Below are positions 28,279-37,053 of a stretch of 64,000 nucleotides of DNA, piece by piece. The position numbers were made by a program, and so were the translations under genes. Within the stretch, counting starts at the first letter, position 1; each line of letters starts with the position of its first letter. The notes under the pieces are model-generated. The model had not been told where the DNA came from. It was given only the letters and a program-made list of their open reading frames with translations, and searched no databases. Origin of the DNA: Maledivibacter sp. (GTDB lineage Bacteria; Bacillota; Clostridia; Peptostreptococcales; Caminicellaceae); assembly GCA_025210375.1 (NCBI GenBank), contig JAOASB010000022.1, positions 62,001-126,000 of the forward strand, given 5' to 3'.

Positions 28279-30588
28279 TTGACAAAAAAAAGGACAAGAA
28301 GTAAGAAAAAACAAGATGAAAGAATCGACAAAAATAAGGAAATAAAGGCTTTGCTTCAAGTTTCTTTTGGTATAATATGTATTTTTAGTTTGCATACTAA
28401 TTCTGTAGGGAAATTAGGAGTTTTTATTAAAACGCTATTTATGGGATTTTTATCTACACCCGCTTATATTTTGCCTTATTTAATTATTGTTACTAGTTTT
28501 TTTGCACTAAGTAAAAAGTTTGATGAAAAGAAATCCAAGTTTATGTTTAGCTTTATCAGTCTATATCTATTCTTTATAATTACATATTCTTTGACTCAAA
28601 GGGAATATATACCTAGTGATATTCCAAGCTACTTTGCCATAAAGACGTCCTTTAACCTAGGGGTTGAAGGTGGTATAGCTGGAGGTGTTATAGGTAATAT
28701 CATAACATCTATTCTATTATTCCTATTTGGTGTCAAAGGAAGCTATATAATAGCATATACAATAGCTCTATTAGCTATATTACTAACCACTGATCTATCT
28801 TTACTACATATAGGGGCATTTATTATTAAATCAATAAAAGGGTTATTTGCTTTCATAGGTTCTTCTATAAGTAGTTTGTTTTCACCTAAGGCTAAGGTGG
28901 TTGATAGTAAAGTAAATAAAACTAAGGCTTCCAAAAAATCTAAAGGAAAGGTTGATAATGGGCCTAACCCTGAGATTAATAACGAAGTAGTTGACGAAAA
29001 AATAAAGATACTAGACTATACTAATAGTGGAATTAAAAAGGTAGTAGATATACCTAAGGATAGTACAAGCACTTCAAATGGGAAAAAGCTTAAATATAAG
29101 GATTTAGGTGAAGGTGAAGAGGTATCTGATATAAGTATTAGTGAGCAAAACAGTCTTGAGAACTATGAACTACCTAATACCGACTTACTAAATCCTAATG
29201 AGAATACTAGTACTGTTAAAGATAAGAAAGAGATTTTAAGTAAAGCAAAGGTTTTAGAAAGTACTTTACTAAACTTTGGTGTTGAAGCAAAGGTTATACA
29301 GATAAGCAAGGGCCCAACAATAACCCGCTATGAATTACAGCCTAAACCCGGTGTTAAAGTGAGTAAAATAGTAAATCTATCCGATGATATAGCTTTAAAT
29401 CTTGCAGCTCAAAATATCAGAATAGAAGCTCCTATACCTGGAAAATCAGCTGTTGGTATTGAAGTGCCTAATGAAAGCTCAACCCTTGTTACATTAAGGG
29501 AAGTAATTGAAAGTAATAAATTTATTGATAAGGAGTCTAAGTTATCCTTTGTTTTAGGTAAGGATATCTCTGGGCATCCCATTGTAGATGATCTAGGTAA
29601 AATGCCTCATATGCTGATTGCAGGGGCTACGGGTTCAGGAAAAAGTGTTTGTGTAAATAGCTTGATAACAAGTATACTATATAAAGCATCTCCCGACGAA
29701 GTAAAGTTTTTACTCATTGATCCTAAAGTAGTTGAGCTGAGCTGTTATAATGGAATACCTCATTTGTTACTTCCCGTTGTAACGGACCCTAAAAAGGCTG
29801 CATCTGCCTTAAACTGGGTTGTTCAAGAGATGACAAATAGGTACAAGCTCTTTGCACAAAATAGTGTAAGGGACTTAGATGGCTATAATCAAAAGTTTAA
29901 GGATTCAAAGGAAGAAAAATTACCGAAGCTTGTGGTCATAATCGATGAGCTGGCTGACCTAATGATGGTAGCTCCAGGTCAGGTTGAGGATGCTATATGT
30001 AGGCTTGCCCAAATGGCAAGGGCGGCGGGGATACATTTGATAGTGGCCACGCAAAGACCTTCTGTAGACGTCATTACTGGAGTTATAAAGGCAAATATTC
30101 CTTCTCGTATTGCCTTTGCAGTTTCTTCCAGTGCAGATTCTAGGACTATCCTAGATATGGGTGGTGCAGAAAAGCTGTTGGGAAAAGGCGACATGCTATT
30201 TTATCCTGTAGGTTCATCAAAGCCAAGGAGAATGCAGGGGGCATTTGTTTCGGACTCTGAGGTAAATAAAGTAGTTGAATTTATTAAAAATCAGGTGGAT
30301 AATATAAATTACGAAGAAGATATAATAGAAAAAATTAGTAATACTCAAAATTCTACGGAGGAAGAGGTTGACGAGCTGCTTTCAAATGCTATAGAATTAG
30401 TAGTTGGGGCAGAGCAAGCATCTATTTCCATGCTTCAAAGAAAGTTTAGGATAGGTTATAATAGGGCTGCAAGGATAATAGATGAAATGGAAAGTAGGGG
30501 AATAGTTAGTGAGAGCCTTGGGAGTAAGCCAAGACGTGTACTTATTTCAAAAGAAGAATTTGAAGAAATAAAAAGCCAGACGAGTTAA
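28279..30588 (+). CDS. ftsK: DNA translocase FtsK/SpoIIIE
   Basis: Membrane-anchored ATPase that pumps DNA through the division or sporulation septum. The product, about 769 residues, has four to five N-terminal membrane helices (about 20-190), a charged linker, the alpha/beta motor with Walker [10 protein letters not shown] (about 450), Walker B region [13 protein letters not shown], and a C-terminal winged-helix gamma domain ([23 protein letters not shown]) that reads KOPS-like DNA. TTG at 28279 has GAGGTGA (28267-28273) upstream. A second GAGGTGA at about 28240 with a nearby in-frame TTG offers an alternative start. Sporulators usually use this protein as SpoIIIE. Confidence 0.95.
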   Translation: MTKKRTRSKKKQDERIDKNKEIKALLQVSFGIICIFSLHTNSVGKLGVFIKTLFMGFLSTPAYILPYLIIVTSFFALSKKFDEKKSKFMFSFISLYLFFIITYSLTQREYIPSDIPSYFAIKTSFNLGVEGGIAGGVIGNIITSILLFLFGVKGSYIIAYTIALLAILLTTDLSLLHIGAFIIKSIKGLFAFIGSSISSLFSPKAKVVDSKVNKTKASKKSKGKVDNGPNPEINNEVVDEKIKILDYTNSGIKKVVDIPKDSTSTSNGKKLKYKDLGEGEEVSDISISEQNSLENYELPNTDLLNPNENTSTVKDKKEILSKAKVLESTLLNFGVEAKVIQISKGPTITRYELQPKPGVKVSKIVNLSDDIALNLAAQNIRIEAPIPGKSAVGIEVPNESSTLVTLREVIESNKFIDKESKLSFVLGKDISGHPIVDDLGKMPHMLIAGATGSGKSVCVNSLITSILYKASPDEVKFLLIDPKVVELSCYNGIPHLLLPVVTDPKKAASALNWVVQEMTNRYKLFAQNSVRDLDGYNQKFKDSKEEKLPKLVVIIDELADLMMVAPGQVEDAICRLAQMARAAGIHLIVATQRPSVDVITGVIKANIPSRIAFAVSSSADSRTILDMGGAEKLLGKGDMLFYPVGSSKPRRMQGAFVSDSEVNKVVEFIKNQVDNINYEEDIIEKISNTQNSTEEEVDELLSNAIELVVGAEQASISMLQRKFRIGYNRAARIIDEMESRGIVSESLGSKPRRVLISKEEFEEIKSQTS

Positions 30589-30590
30589 TA

Positions 30591-30607
30591 AAGCGCCTAG
30601 GGCGTTT
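30591..30607 (+). terminator. ftsK terminator, copy 1 of a duplicated pair (eroded)
   Basis: AAGCGCCTAGGGCGTTT: stem GCGCC/GGCGT over TAG, two bases after the ftsK stop. A more complete copy of the same sequence is at 30759-30777. Confidence 0.7.
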
Positions 30608-30611
30608 CAGA

Positions 30612-30630
30612 TTGTTGACAAGGTCAACAA
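30612..30630. repeat. 19-bp palindrome, second occurrence
   Basis: TTGTTGACAAGGTCAACAA, identical to the site at 22916-22934 except for the centre base. It directly follows terminator copy 1. Confidence 0.85.
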
Positions 30631-30635
30631 GATGG

Positions 30636-30758
30636 CAGGCTGCCTAAAAACCTGGAGTTCGAGGCGTGCTGAGAGCGAGAGGCCCCAGCGTATATAGACA
30701 TACGTAAGGGTTGTTGTTTGAAGCAACAACGAAGAAATTCGGGTTTTTAGGTAGCCTG
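30636..30758. ncRNA. Structured GC-richer element, possible RNA (class not recognised)
   Basis: A closing stem of about 17 pairs links 30636-30652 (CAGGCTGCCTAAAAACC) with 30742-30758 (GGTTTTTAGGTAGCCTG), one G-T pair. Inside are at least two further hairpins: CGTAT/ATACG (about 30689-30704) and GTTGTTG/CAACAAC (about 30710-30730), plus a purine-rich GAGAGCGAGAGGCC stretch. It is clearly richer in G and C than the surrounding DNA and has no open reading frame of note. It lies between two copies of the ftsK terminator. It may be a mobile or selfish structured repeat or a small RNA; I cannot name the family. Confidence 0.6.
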
Positions 30759-30779
30759 AAGCGCCTAGGGCGCTTTTAC
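30759..30779 (+). terminator. ftsK terminator, copy 2 of a duplicated pair
   Basis: AAGCGCC-TAG-GGCGCTTTT: a compact six-pair stem with a three-base loop and T-run. It carries the full form of the sequence seen in copy 1. Confidence 0.85.
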
Positions 30780-30820
30780 TGTTGATTGGCATAATGATTT
30801 TGTGGCAATAATTTAGCTAA

Positions 30821-30872
30821 AGATAAACAACCTCAAGGTTTAATATATTTTAAGTCTTAATGTTGTTTATCT
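30821..30872. repeat. Inverted-repeat element, family C, copy 1
   Basis: AGATAAACAAC at the left end and GTTGTTTATCT at the right end form perfect 11-base terminal inverted repeats around an AT-rich core. The right flank (CTATAAT followed by GAAAAT and TCTA) resembles that of copy 2 at 36886-36981. Confidence 0.55.
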
Positions 30873-30957
30873 ATAATAAATTTTTGAAAATATCTAGTTT
30901 CTTGATTGTAATAGAGGAGCTAGATATAGTGGTACTACTATAAAAGAATATAGAATT

Positions 30958-32034
30958 GTGGTGAAAGAGGATATGATAGAGAATGCAATTAGTATTGAAG
31001 AAGCACTTAATTTAACTAATACCATTTTTGTAGATGTACGTTCTGAAGATGAATTTGAAGAAGCCCATATTCCAGGATCAATTAATATACCTATTTTGAA
31101 CAATGAGGAACGTAGTGAAGTTGGGAAAATATATAGAAATGAAAGTCATGAAAAAGCAAAAATTTTAGGTTTGCGTTATGCTTCCCACAAGCTTGAAGGA
31201 ATATATAGCCAGATCTCAAAGCTTAAAAAGCAATATCATAATGTCATAATATATTGTTGGCGTGGAGGTATGAGAAGCAAATCGGTTTGCACCATTTTAA
31301 AAACATTACAAGCAGGTAATATATATAGGCTTGCCGGCGGATATAAATCCTATAGAAAATTTGTCTTAGATTACTTTGAAAAGCATGTACATGAATTTAA
31401 GTTTATTGTGCTACATGGCTTAACTGGTGTTGGCAAAACTATTATTATAGATGAATTAGAAAAAAACAATATTTCTATTATGAATCTAGAAAAGCTCGCC
31501 AAAAACTCTGGGTCTGTATTTGGAGATATCCTATTTGAAGGAAAGTCTCCATCACAAAAGCAATTTGACTCTTTTATATTTAACGATCTATACTATAACG
31601 ATAAAAAATATGTTATTGTTGAAAGTGAGAGTAAAAGAATAGGGAGTATAAATGTTCCGGATCAGGTTATTAAGTCCATGGTAGAAGGATATCATATATT
31701 AATAAAAACGAGTATGGAAAACCGAATACAAAATATTTATAATGATTATGTAAAACAAGACAGGGATATAAATCATAAGCTAATAAAATGTATCAAACAC
31801 CTAAATAAAAGGTTGGGAAATGAGAATGTTGAAATACTTATTGATAAGATCAACCTAGGTGATTATGAATATGTTATAGAGTTCCTTATAAAGGATTATT
31901 ATGATCCCTTATATAGATATTCTATTGAACGAATCAATAACACTGACTTAATTATAAATTATGAAAAGATTCATGACGCTACCAATGCTATTGAAGCTTT
32001 TATAAATGCAAAAATTACTGAAGGGAGAAATTAA
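30958..32034 (+). CDS. mnmH: tRNA 2-selenouridine synthase
   Basis: Replaces sulfur by selenium at U34 of certain tRNAs, using selenophosphate and a geranylated intermediate. The 358-residue product has an N-terminal rhodanese domain with the family-specific YCWRGGMRS (Cys at residue 100) and a C-terminal P-loop domain (LHGLTGVGKT, about 151-160). The start is uncertain among GTG 30958, GTG 30961 and ATG 30973, as no ribosome site is well spaced. It is the only gene here tied to selenium, so selD must be elsewhere. Confidence 0.93.
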   Translation: MVKEDMIENAISIEEALNLTNTIFVDVRSEDEFEEAHIPGSINIPILNNEERSEVGKIYRNESHEKAKILGLRYASHKLEGIYSQISKLKKQYHNVIIYCWRGGMRSKSVCTILKTLQAGNIYRLAGGYKSYRKFVLDYFEKHVHEFKFIVLHGLTGVGKTIIIDELEKNNISIMNLEKLAKNSGSVFGDILFEGKSPSQKQFDSFIFNDLYYNDKKYVIVESESKRIGSINVPDQVIKSMVEGYHILIKTSMENRIQNIYNDYVKQDRDINHKLIKCIKHLNKRLGNENVEILIDKINLGDYEYVIEFLIKDYYDPLYRYSIERINNTDLIINYEKIHDATNAIEAFINAKITEGRN

Positions 32035-32038
32035 ACTA

Positions 32039-33382
32039 GTGAATGAAAAAGTATATTTAGAAACTCTAGGATGTTCCAAGAATCAAGTTGATTCAGAAAT
32101 CATGTTAGGCATATTAAGCAAACATGGATTTGATTTAACCCCTGATAATACAAATGCAGAGATAATTATCATCAATACATGTGGGTTTATAGAGAGTGCC
32201 AAGAAAGAATCCATTGATACAATAATTGAGTTTGGACAGCTTAAGGCCACTGGAGCTTGCAAGGTTCTAATAGTTACTGGATGTTTAACACAAAGATATT
32301 CTAAGGAATTATCTGAAGAGATTCCAGAAGTGGATGCTTTTTTGGGAACTACAAACTTTGATGAGATTGCAGAAATTATAAATAGGATATTAGGTACTGG
32401 GAAAAGAGTAGTATCAACTGCAAGTATCGATAAGGATGTACCCTATGATTTACCTAGAATCTTAACATCTCCTTCCTATACTGCATATTTAAAAATTGCA
32501 GAGGGCTGTGATAACTATTGTACCTACTGTATAATACCTAAGTTGAGAGGAAAGTATAGAAGTCGTCCTTTAGAAAAAATAATCGATGAAGCAAAAAAGC
32601 TAGCTAGGGATGGGGTTAAGGAATTGATAGTCATTGCCCAAGATATAACGAGATATGGTTTTGACCTATATGGAAGCTATCAATTAGTAAAGCTACTTGA
32701 AGAATTAAATAAGATCAATGGATTTGAGTGGATAAGACTTCAATACGCTTATCCTGACATAATCAGCGATGAACTCATTGATGTGATTGCTAAAAGTGAG
32801 AAAATATGCAAATATCTCGATATTCCAATTCAGCACTGTAATAATGAAATATTAAAAAAGATGAATCGAACAACAACTAAAGAGAATATTATCAATGTGA
32901 TAGATAAACTAAGAAAGAAAATACCTGATATAGCTATAAGGACATCACTAATAGCCGGTTTTCCAGGTGAAACCGATGAACAATTCTTAGAATTATATGA
33001 TTTTGTTGAAAAAGTTAAATTTGATAGACTTGGTGTTTTTACCTATTCAAGGGAAGAGGATACTGCGGCTGCTAGATTACCTAATCAAATACTTGAGGAT
33101 GTCAAAGAGGATAGAAGAGACAAGATTATGCTACTTCAAAGAGATATTTCTTTAAAGAAAAACATGGATAAAACAGGTAAAATATATGATATACTAATAG
33201 AAGAAAAGGTAGAAAATGAAAATGTTTATGTTGGAAGAACTGAGTTTGATGCTCCAGAGATAGATGGGGTAGTTTATATAAGCTCAGATTCAGAGCTTGA
33301 TATTGGTGAGTTTGTAAGAGCAAAAATTATTGATGCTCTTGAATATGATTTAATAGGGGAGGTTGTTGATGAACTTAGCTAA
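32039..33382 (+). CDS. rimO: Ribosomal protein S12 methylthiotransferase RimO
   Basis: Radical-SAM enzyme that adds a methylthio group to an aspartate of ribosomal protein S12. The 447-residue product has the UPF0004 domain with three cysteines (LGCSKNQVDSE, NTCGF, TGCLTQRY), the radical-SAM cluster C157-x3-C161-x2-C164 (CDNYCTYC), and a C-terminal TRAM domain. I use GTG at 32039, giving NEKVYLETLGCSKNQ, with AAGGGA upstream. It begins 5 bases after mnmH and overlaps pgsA by 14. Confidence 0.95.
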   Translation: MNEKVYLETLGCSKNQVDSEIMLGILSKHGFDLTPDNTNAEIIIINTCGFIESAKKESIDTIIEFGQLKATGACKVLIVTGCLTQRYSKELSEEIPEVDAFLGTTNFDEIAEIINRILGTGKRVVSTASIDKDVPYDLPRILTSPSYTAYLKIAEGCDNYCTYCIIPKLRGKYRSRPLEKIIDEAKKLARDGVKELIVIAQDITRYGFDLYGSYQLVKLLEELNKINGFEWIRLQYAYPDIISDELIDVIAKSEKICKYLDIPIQHCNNEILKKMNRTTTKENIINVIDKLRKKIPDIAIRTSLIAGFPGETDEQFLELYDFVEKVKFDRLGVFTYSREEDTAAARLPNQILEDVKEDRRDKIMLLQRDISLKKNMDKTGKIYDILIEEKVENENVYVGRTEFDAPEIDGVVYISSDSELDIGEFVRAKIIDALEYDLIGEVVDELS

Positions 33383-33902
33383 TAAGATTACAATTGCTAG
33401 AATATTATTAGTTCCTGTTTTTATGTTTTTTCTTCTTACCAAAATTCCATACGGTGTAGCTATAGCAACAATAATATTCATAATAGCTGCACTAACTGAT
33501 AGCCTAGACGGATATATAGCAAGGAGTAGAAATCAAGTAACAAAGCTTGGCAAATTTATGGATCCCTTAGCAGATAAGCTTTTAGTAACTGCCGCTTTGG
33601 TTTCTCTAGTTCAGATGGACAGGCTTCCAGCTTGGGTTGTGGTTATTATTATATCTAGAGAGATAATTGTTAGTGTCTTTAGGGCTGTAGCCGCTTCAGA
33701 GGGAATAGTAATCGCTGCCAGTCCCTGGGGAAAAGCTAAAACCGTGTCTCAAATAGTTGCTATTTTAGTATTACTTTTTGATAATTACCCCTTTAGTCTA
33801 TTCAATGTTCCCTTTGACACTATAGCTATATGGGTTGCTGTAATACTTACGCTAATTTCTGGCTATGATTATATCAATAAAAATAAAAAGGTACTTATGT
33901 AG
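33369..33902 (+). CDS. pgsA: CDP-diacylglycerol-glycerol-3-phosphate 3-phosphatidyltransferase
   Basis: Makes phosphatidylglycerol phosphate from CDP-diacylglycerol (product of cdsA at 3556) and glycerol 3-phosphate. The 177-residue membrane protein has the CDP-alcohol phosphotransferase motif DGYIARSRNQ..GKFMDPLADKLL and four or so further hydrophobic helices. ATG at 33369 has GGGGAGGT about 5 bases upstream. It lies in the conserved rimO-pgsA-cinA-recA order. Confidence 0.95.
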   Translation: MNLANKITIARILLVPVFMFFLLTKIPYGVAIATIIFIIAALTDSLDGYIARSRNQVTKLGKFMDPLADKLLVTAALVSLVQMDRLPAWVVVIIISREIIVSVFRAVAASEGIVIAASPWGKAKTVSQIVAILVLLFDNYPFSLFNVPFDTIAIWVAVILTLISGYDYINKNKKVLM

Positions 33903-33904
33903 AT

Positions 33905-33932
33905 AAAAAAGCGTCACTAGACGCTTTTTTGT
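33905..33932 (+). terminator. Intrinsic terminator after pgsA
   Basis: AAAAAAGCGTC/GACGCTTTTTT around an ACTA loop. Confidence 0.9.
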
Positions 33933-33958
33933 TCTAAGTGGTAAGTTCAAAGTTCTAA
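33931..33958. repeat. AAGTTCTAAGT-unit repeat, second site
   Basis: GTTCTAAGTGGTAAGTTCAA followed by AGTTCTAA; the same unit as at 7661-7788, next to the pgsA terminator. Confidence 0.55.
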
Positions 33959-34003
33959 ATTAATTTAAATTCGATATTATTTACAAAAAGGGGAGAAAAT
34001 CAG

Positions 34004-35260
34004 TTGAATTGTACAATACTAACTGTTGGTACAGAGCTTTTAATGGGGCAAATAGTAAATACTAATGCGGCATTTTTATCAAAGGAGATGAATGAGCTAG
34101 GTATAAATGTGCTATATCATCTTACCGTTGGTGATAATCCTAATAGACTTGAAAAGATATTTAAGGACGCCCTTGAGTTTTCAGATATCATTATAACCAC
34201 TGGAGGCCTTGGCCCTACTCAAGATGATCTGACAAAAGAAATTATTTCAAAATCATTAGGAAGAGAACTGGTGTTTCATGAACCAACCTATAATAAAATA
34301 AAAGATTTTTTTGATAAACTTAATAGACAAATGACTAGTAATAATAAAAAGCAAGCATATGTACCAAAGCACAGTATAATATTAGAGAATAATAAGGGTA
34401 CAGCCCCTGGTTTTATTGTGGAAGCAGATAAAAAGATTGTGATTTCACTGCCAGGACCACCTAGAGAAATGAAGGGATTATTTTTTAATTCCGTCAAGCC
34501 CTATTTACTTGATAGGTCTAAATTCAAGATAAAATCTAAAATGATTAAATTTTTTGGAATAGGTGAATCTAGTCTTGAAACTGCATTAGAAGATTTAATA
34601 ACTAATCAGACTAACCCAACACTTGCTACATATGCTAAGGATGGAGAATTATCCCTACGTATAACCTCTAGGGGAGTAACAGAGGAAGAAAATGATTTAT
34701 TTTTGAAACCTGTTATCGATGAAGTTGAAAATAGATTAGGACGAAAAATATATAGCTATGATGATGAGAGCTTAGAAGAAGTTGTTGCTAATATGCTTAT
34801 AAGTAATGATATAACTATTTCCTTCGCTGAATCATGTACAGGTGGATTATTAGCTGCAAAGCTTACCTCTATATCGGGTATTTCAAGGGTACTGGATAGA
34901 GGAATAGTAACCTATAGCAATAATGCAAAAATCCAGGAATTAAATGTGGATGAGGATATTCTAGAAAAGCATGGGGCGGTAAGTGAAGAGACTGCAGCTG
35001 CTATGGCTAATGGACTAAAGAATATAACAAAAAGTGATATTTGCGTATCAATAACTGGGATTGCAGGGCCAACGGGGGGAACTACTGAAAAACCAGTTGG
35101 TTTAGTATATATTGGTGTAGCTACTGATGGTAATACCTTTGTAAAAAAGCTTAATTTAAATGGGGATAGAAATAGAATTAGGAATTATACTGCATTGGCA
35201 GCACTAGACTTAATTAGAAAAACCATAAATAAAGATAAAATTCAAAATAAAAATTCATAA
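34004..35260 (+). CDS. cinA: CinA family protein (competence/damage-inducible)
   Basis: The 418-residue product combines an N-terminal MoCF-like domain (TILTVGTELLMGQIVNTNA, ITTGGLGPTQDDLTKE), predicted to act on ADP-ribose or related nucleotides, with a C-terminal nicotinamide-nucleotide deamidase domain (SFAESCTGGLLAAKLTSISG, SITGIAGPTGG). The start is TTG at 34004 with GGGGAG upstream. It lies directly before recA, as in many Firmicutes. Confidence 0.93.
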   Translation: MNCTILTVGTELLMGQIVNTNAAFLSKEMNELGINVLYHLTVGDNPNRLEKIFKDALEFSDIIITTGGLGPTQDDLTKEIISKSLGRELVFHEPTYNKIKDFFDKLNRQMTSNNKKQAYVPKHSIILENNKGTAPGFIVEADKKIVISLPGPPREMKGLFFNSVKPYLLDRSKFKIKSKMIKFFGIGESSLETALEDLITNQTNPTLATYAKDGELSLRITSRGVTEEENDLFLKPVIDEVENRLGRKIYSYDDESLEEVVANMLISNDITISFAESCTGGLLAAKLTSISGISRVLDRGIVTYSNNAKIQELNVDEDILEKHGAVSEETAAAMANGLKNITKSDICVSITGIAGPTGGTTEKPVGLVYIGVATDGNTFVKKLNLNGDRNRIRNYTALAALDLIRKTINKDKIQNKNS

Positions 35261-35266
35261 CTATAG

Positions 35267-35295
35267 TTGACCTACTAAATAAAGTTATGTATAAT
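35267..35295 (+). promoter_or_regulatory. Predicted sigma-A promoter of recA
   Basis: TTGACC (35267-35272), 17-base spacer, TATAAT (35290-35295). Transcription would begin close to the LexA box just downstream. Confidence 0.75.
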
Positions 35296-35303
35296 TAGTA
35301 TAT

Positions 35304-35317
35304 AGAACGTTTGTTCG
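35304..35317. promoter_or_regulatory. LexA (SOS) operator upstream of recA
   Basis: AGAACGTTTGTTCG, close to the Gram-positive SOS box CGAACRNRYGTTYG. It lies 9 bases past the -10 box, overlapping the expected transcription start, so bound LexA would block recA. The sequence match is direct; the regulation is inferred from the known family. Confidence 0.8.
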
Positions 35318-35345
35318 CGAAGAAGAAAGGTAGGTGAAGACCAGA

Positions 35346-35440
35346 TATATGGAGTTCAATTAAAAAGGCTTTATTTATACATCATGATTATTAATGGGAT
35401 AGGAATATGTATAGATTAAAGGTTTTATTTGAATCTCCAT
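35346..35440. repeat. MITE-like inverted-repeat element, family B, copy 3 (recA leader)
   Basis: GGAGTTCAATTAAAAAGGCT..TTATTTATACATCATG faces an inverted GTATAGATTAAAGGTTTTAT..TTGAATCTCC. It lies between the LexA box and the recA start, so it should be part of the recA leader RNA. Confidence 0.55.
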
Positions 35441-35500
35441 CAATAACTACTTTTGTTCTTATTATAAAAAGGGGTTATTGGTGTTGTGTCTGGGGATGAT

Positions 35501-36541
35501 ATGAGCGAAAAAAATAAGGCTTTAGATGCTGTTTTAGGTCAGATTGAAAGACAATTTGGTAAGGGATCTATAATGAAACTTGGTGACGATTCAACTAGAC
35601 TAAATATAGAAAGTATATCAACAGGGGCTATAGAATTAGATATTGCTTTGGGGATAGGCGGAGTGCCTAGGGGAAGAATCATAGAAGTTTACGGACCAGA
35701 ATCTTCAGGTAAAACTACTGTTGCCCTTCACATTATAGCTGAAGCTCAACGTAAGGGAGGGACAGCAGCCTTTGTGGATGCTGAGCATGCCCTTGACCCA
35801 GTATATTGTAAGAGCTTAGGGGTTGATATTGATAATCTCATAGTATCCCAGCCCGATACTGGAGAACAAGCCTTAGAGATTGTAGAGGCTTTAGTAAGAA
35901 GTGGTGCTGTTGACGTAATCGTTATTGACTCAGTTGCTGCCCTCGTACCTAAGGCTGAAATTGCTGGAGAAATGGGAGATAGCCATGTTGGTTTACAAGC
36001 AAGACTCATGTCACAGGCTCTCAGAAAATTAACTGGTGTTATTAATAAATCTAAAACTTCTACAATATTTATCAATCAGTTAAGGGAAAAAGTAGGTATT
36101 ATGTTCGGAAATCCAGAAACTACTACAGGGGGTAGGGCATTAAAGTTCTATTCATCGGTTAGATTAGATGTTAGAAAAGTAGATATTATAAAACAGAACA
36201 ATGAAATTATGGGAAATAGAACTAAGGTTAAAGTAGTTAAAAATAAGCTTGCTCCACCATTTAGACAAGCTGAATTCGATATAATGTATGGTAAAGGAAT
36301 ATCTAAGGAAGGTGGAGTGCTGGATAGTGCTGTAAATGCTGAAATTGTTAAAAAGGCTGGTTCTTGGTATAGTTATAATGATAATAAATTAGGACAAGGC
36401 CGTGAGAATGTAAAACAATATTTAATAGAGAATCCAGATTTGCTTTCAGAAATAAACTATAAGGTTAGAAAGCACTATGATTTACCCGTTGAAAATATTG
36501 AAAAACCAGAACCACAAGCTGCTAGTAAAGCTAAAGAATAG
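35501..36541 (+). CDS. recA: Recombinase RecA
   Basis: ATP-dependent strand-exchange protein and co-protease for LexA. The 346-residue product begins [27 protein letters not shown], with Walker [10 protein letters not shown] (about 67-75), the L2 loop [20 protein letters not shown], and a C-terminal domain. I use ATG at 35501 (GGGGATGAT just upstream). A GTG at 35486 is also possible and would add five residues. Confidence 0.98.
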   Translation: MSEKNKALDAVLGQIERQFGKGSIMKLGDDSTRLNIESISTGAIELDIALGIGGVPRGRIIEVYGPESSGKTTVALHIIAEAQRKGGTAAFVDAEHALDPVYCKSLGVDIDNLIVSQPDTGEQALEIVEALVRSGAVDVIVIDSVAALVPKAEIAGEMGDSHVGLQARLMSQALRKLTGVINKSKTSTIFINQLREKVGIMFGNPETTTGGRALKFYSSVRLDVRKVDIIKQNNEIMGNRTKVKVVKNKLAPPFRQAEFDIMYGKGISKEGGVLDSAVNAEIVKKAGSWYSYNDNKLGQGRENVKQYLIENPDLLSEINYKVRKHYDLPVENIEKPEPQAASKAKE

Positions 36542-36549
36542 TAAAAATA

Positions 36550-36582
36550 TAAGAGTCCGATAAATTTATCGGGCTCTTATTG
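36550..36582 (+). terminator. Intrinsic terminator after recA
   Basis: TAAGAGTCCGATAAA pairs with TTTATCGGGCTCTTA (one G-T pair), followed by TTGTAT. Confidence 0.85.
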
Positions 36583-36885
36583 TATATTATAACCCTTAGT
36601 ATAGAATCTCGAAAGAATTTACTTATACTTTAGAAAAATCAATTAATCTTGACAGTAATTTGAAAAAGATATAAAATTAAAAAAGAAACACGGTAAAGTA
36701 TCATTTCCATGATTCATTCCCTTTTATTAGATTGTAAGGTCATAGGATCGACAGTTTTTGTTTATATTTTGATTTTAAATCATTTAATAAGGTGAAATAA
36801 GGTCAAACTAAGGGGCAAGATTGCCCTAACTAATTTTATTAAAATTATTGCTTTTATATTTTAAATTATATGTTTAAGAAAATAT
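36583..36885. other. recA-rny gap, first part
   Basis: About 300 bases of AT-rich DNA without a gene. The only structure noted is AGGGGCAA/TTGCCCTA near 36809-36829, a short hairpin followed by a T-containing stretch (AACTAATTTTATT), possibly a terminator. I see no riboswitch. Confidence 0.45.
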
Positions 36886-36981
36886 AGATAAACAACTTTA
36901 AAACTTAATAAGTTTTCAAATAATTTATTAGCCTTCATTATTTCATTAAAATTCAACTTATATTTTTAGTGTTGATTATCT
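36886..36981. repeat. Inverted-repeat element, family C, copy 2
   Basis: AGATAAACAAC (36886-36896) and GTTGATTATCT (36971-36981) are terminal inverted repeats with one mismatch. The ends match copy 1 at 30821-30872, but the AT-rich core differs and is longer. Confidence 0.55.
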
Positions 36982-37053
36982 ATAATCGAAAATGTCTATT
37001 TCTAGCTTAAACAATATAAAATTAAAAAAGTTAATAACAACAAAATATGGGAG

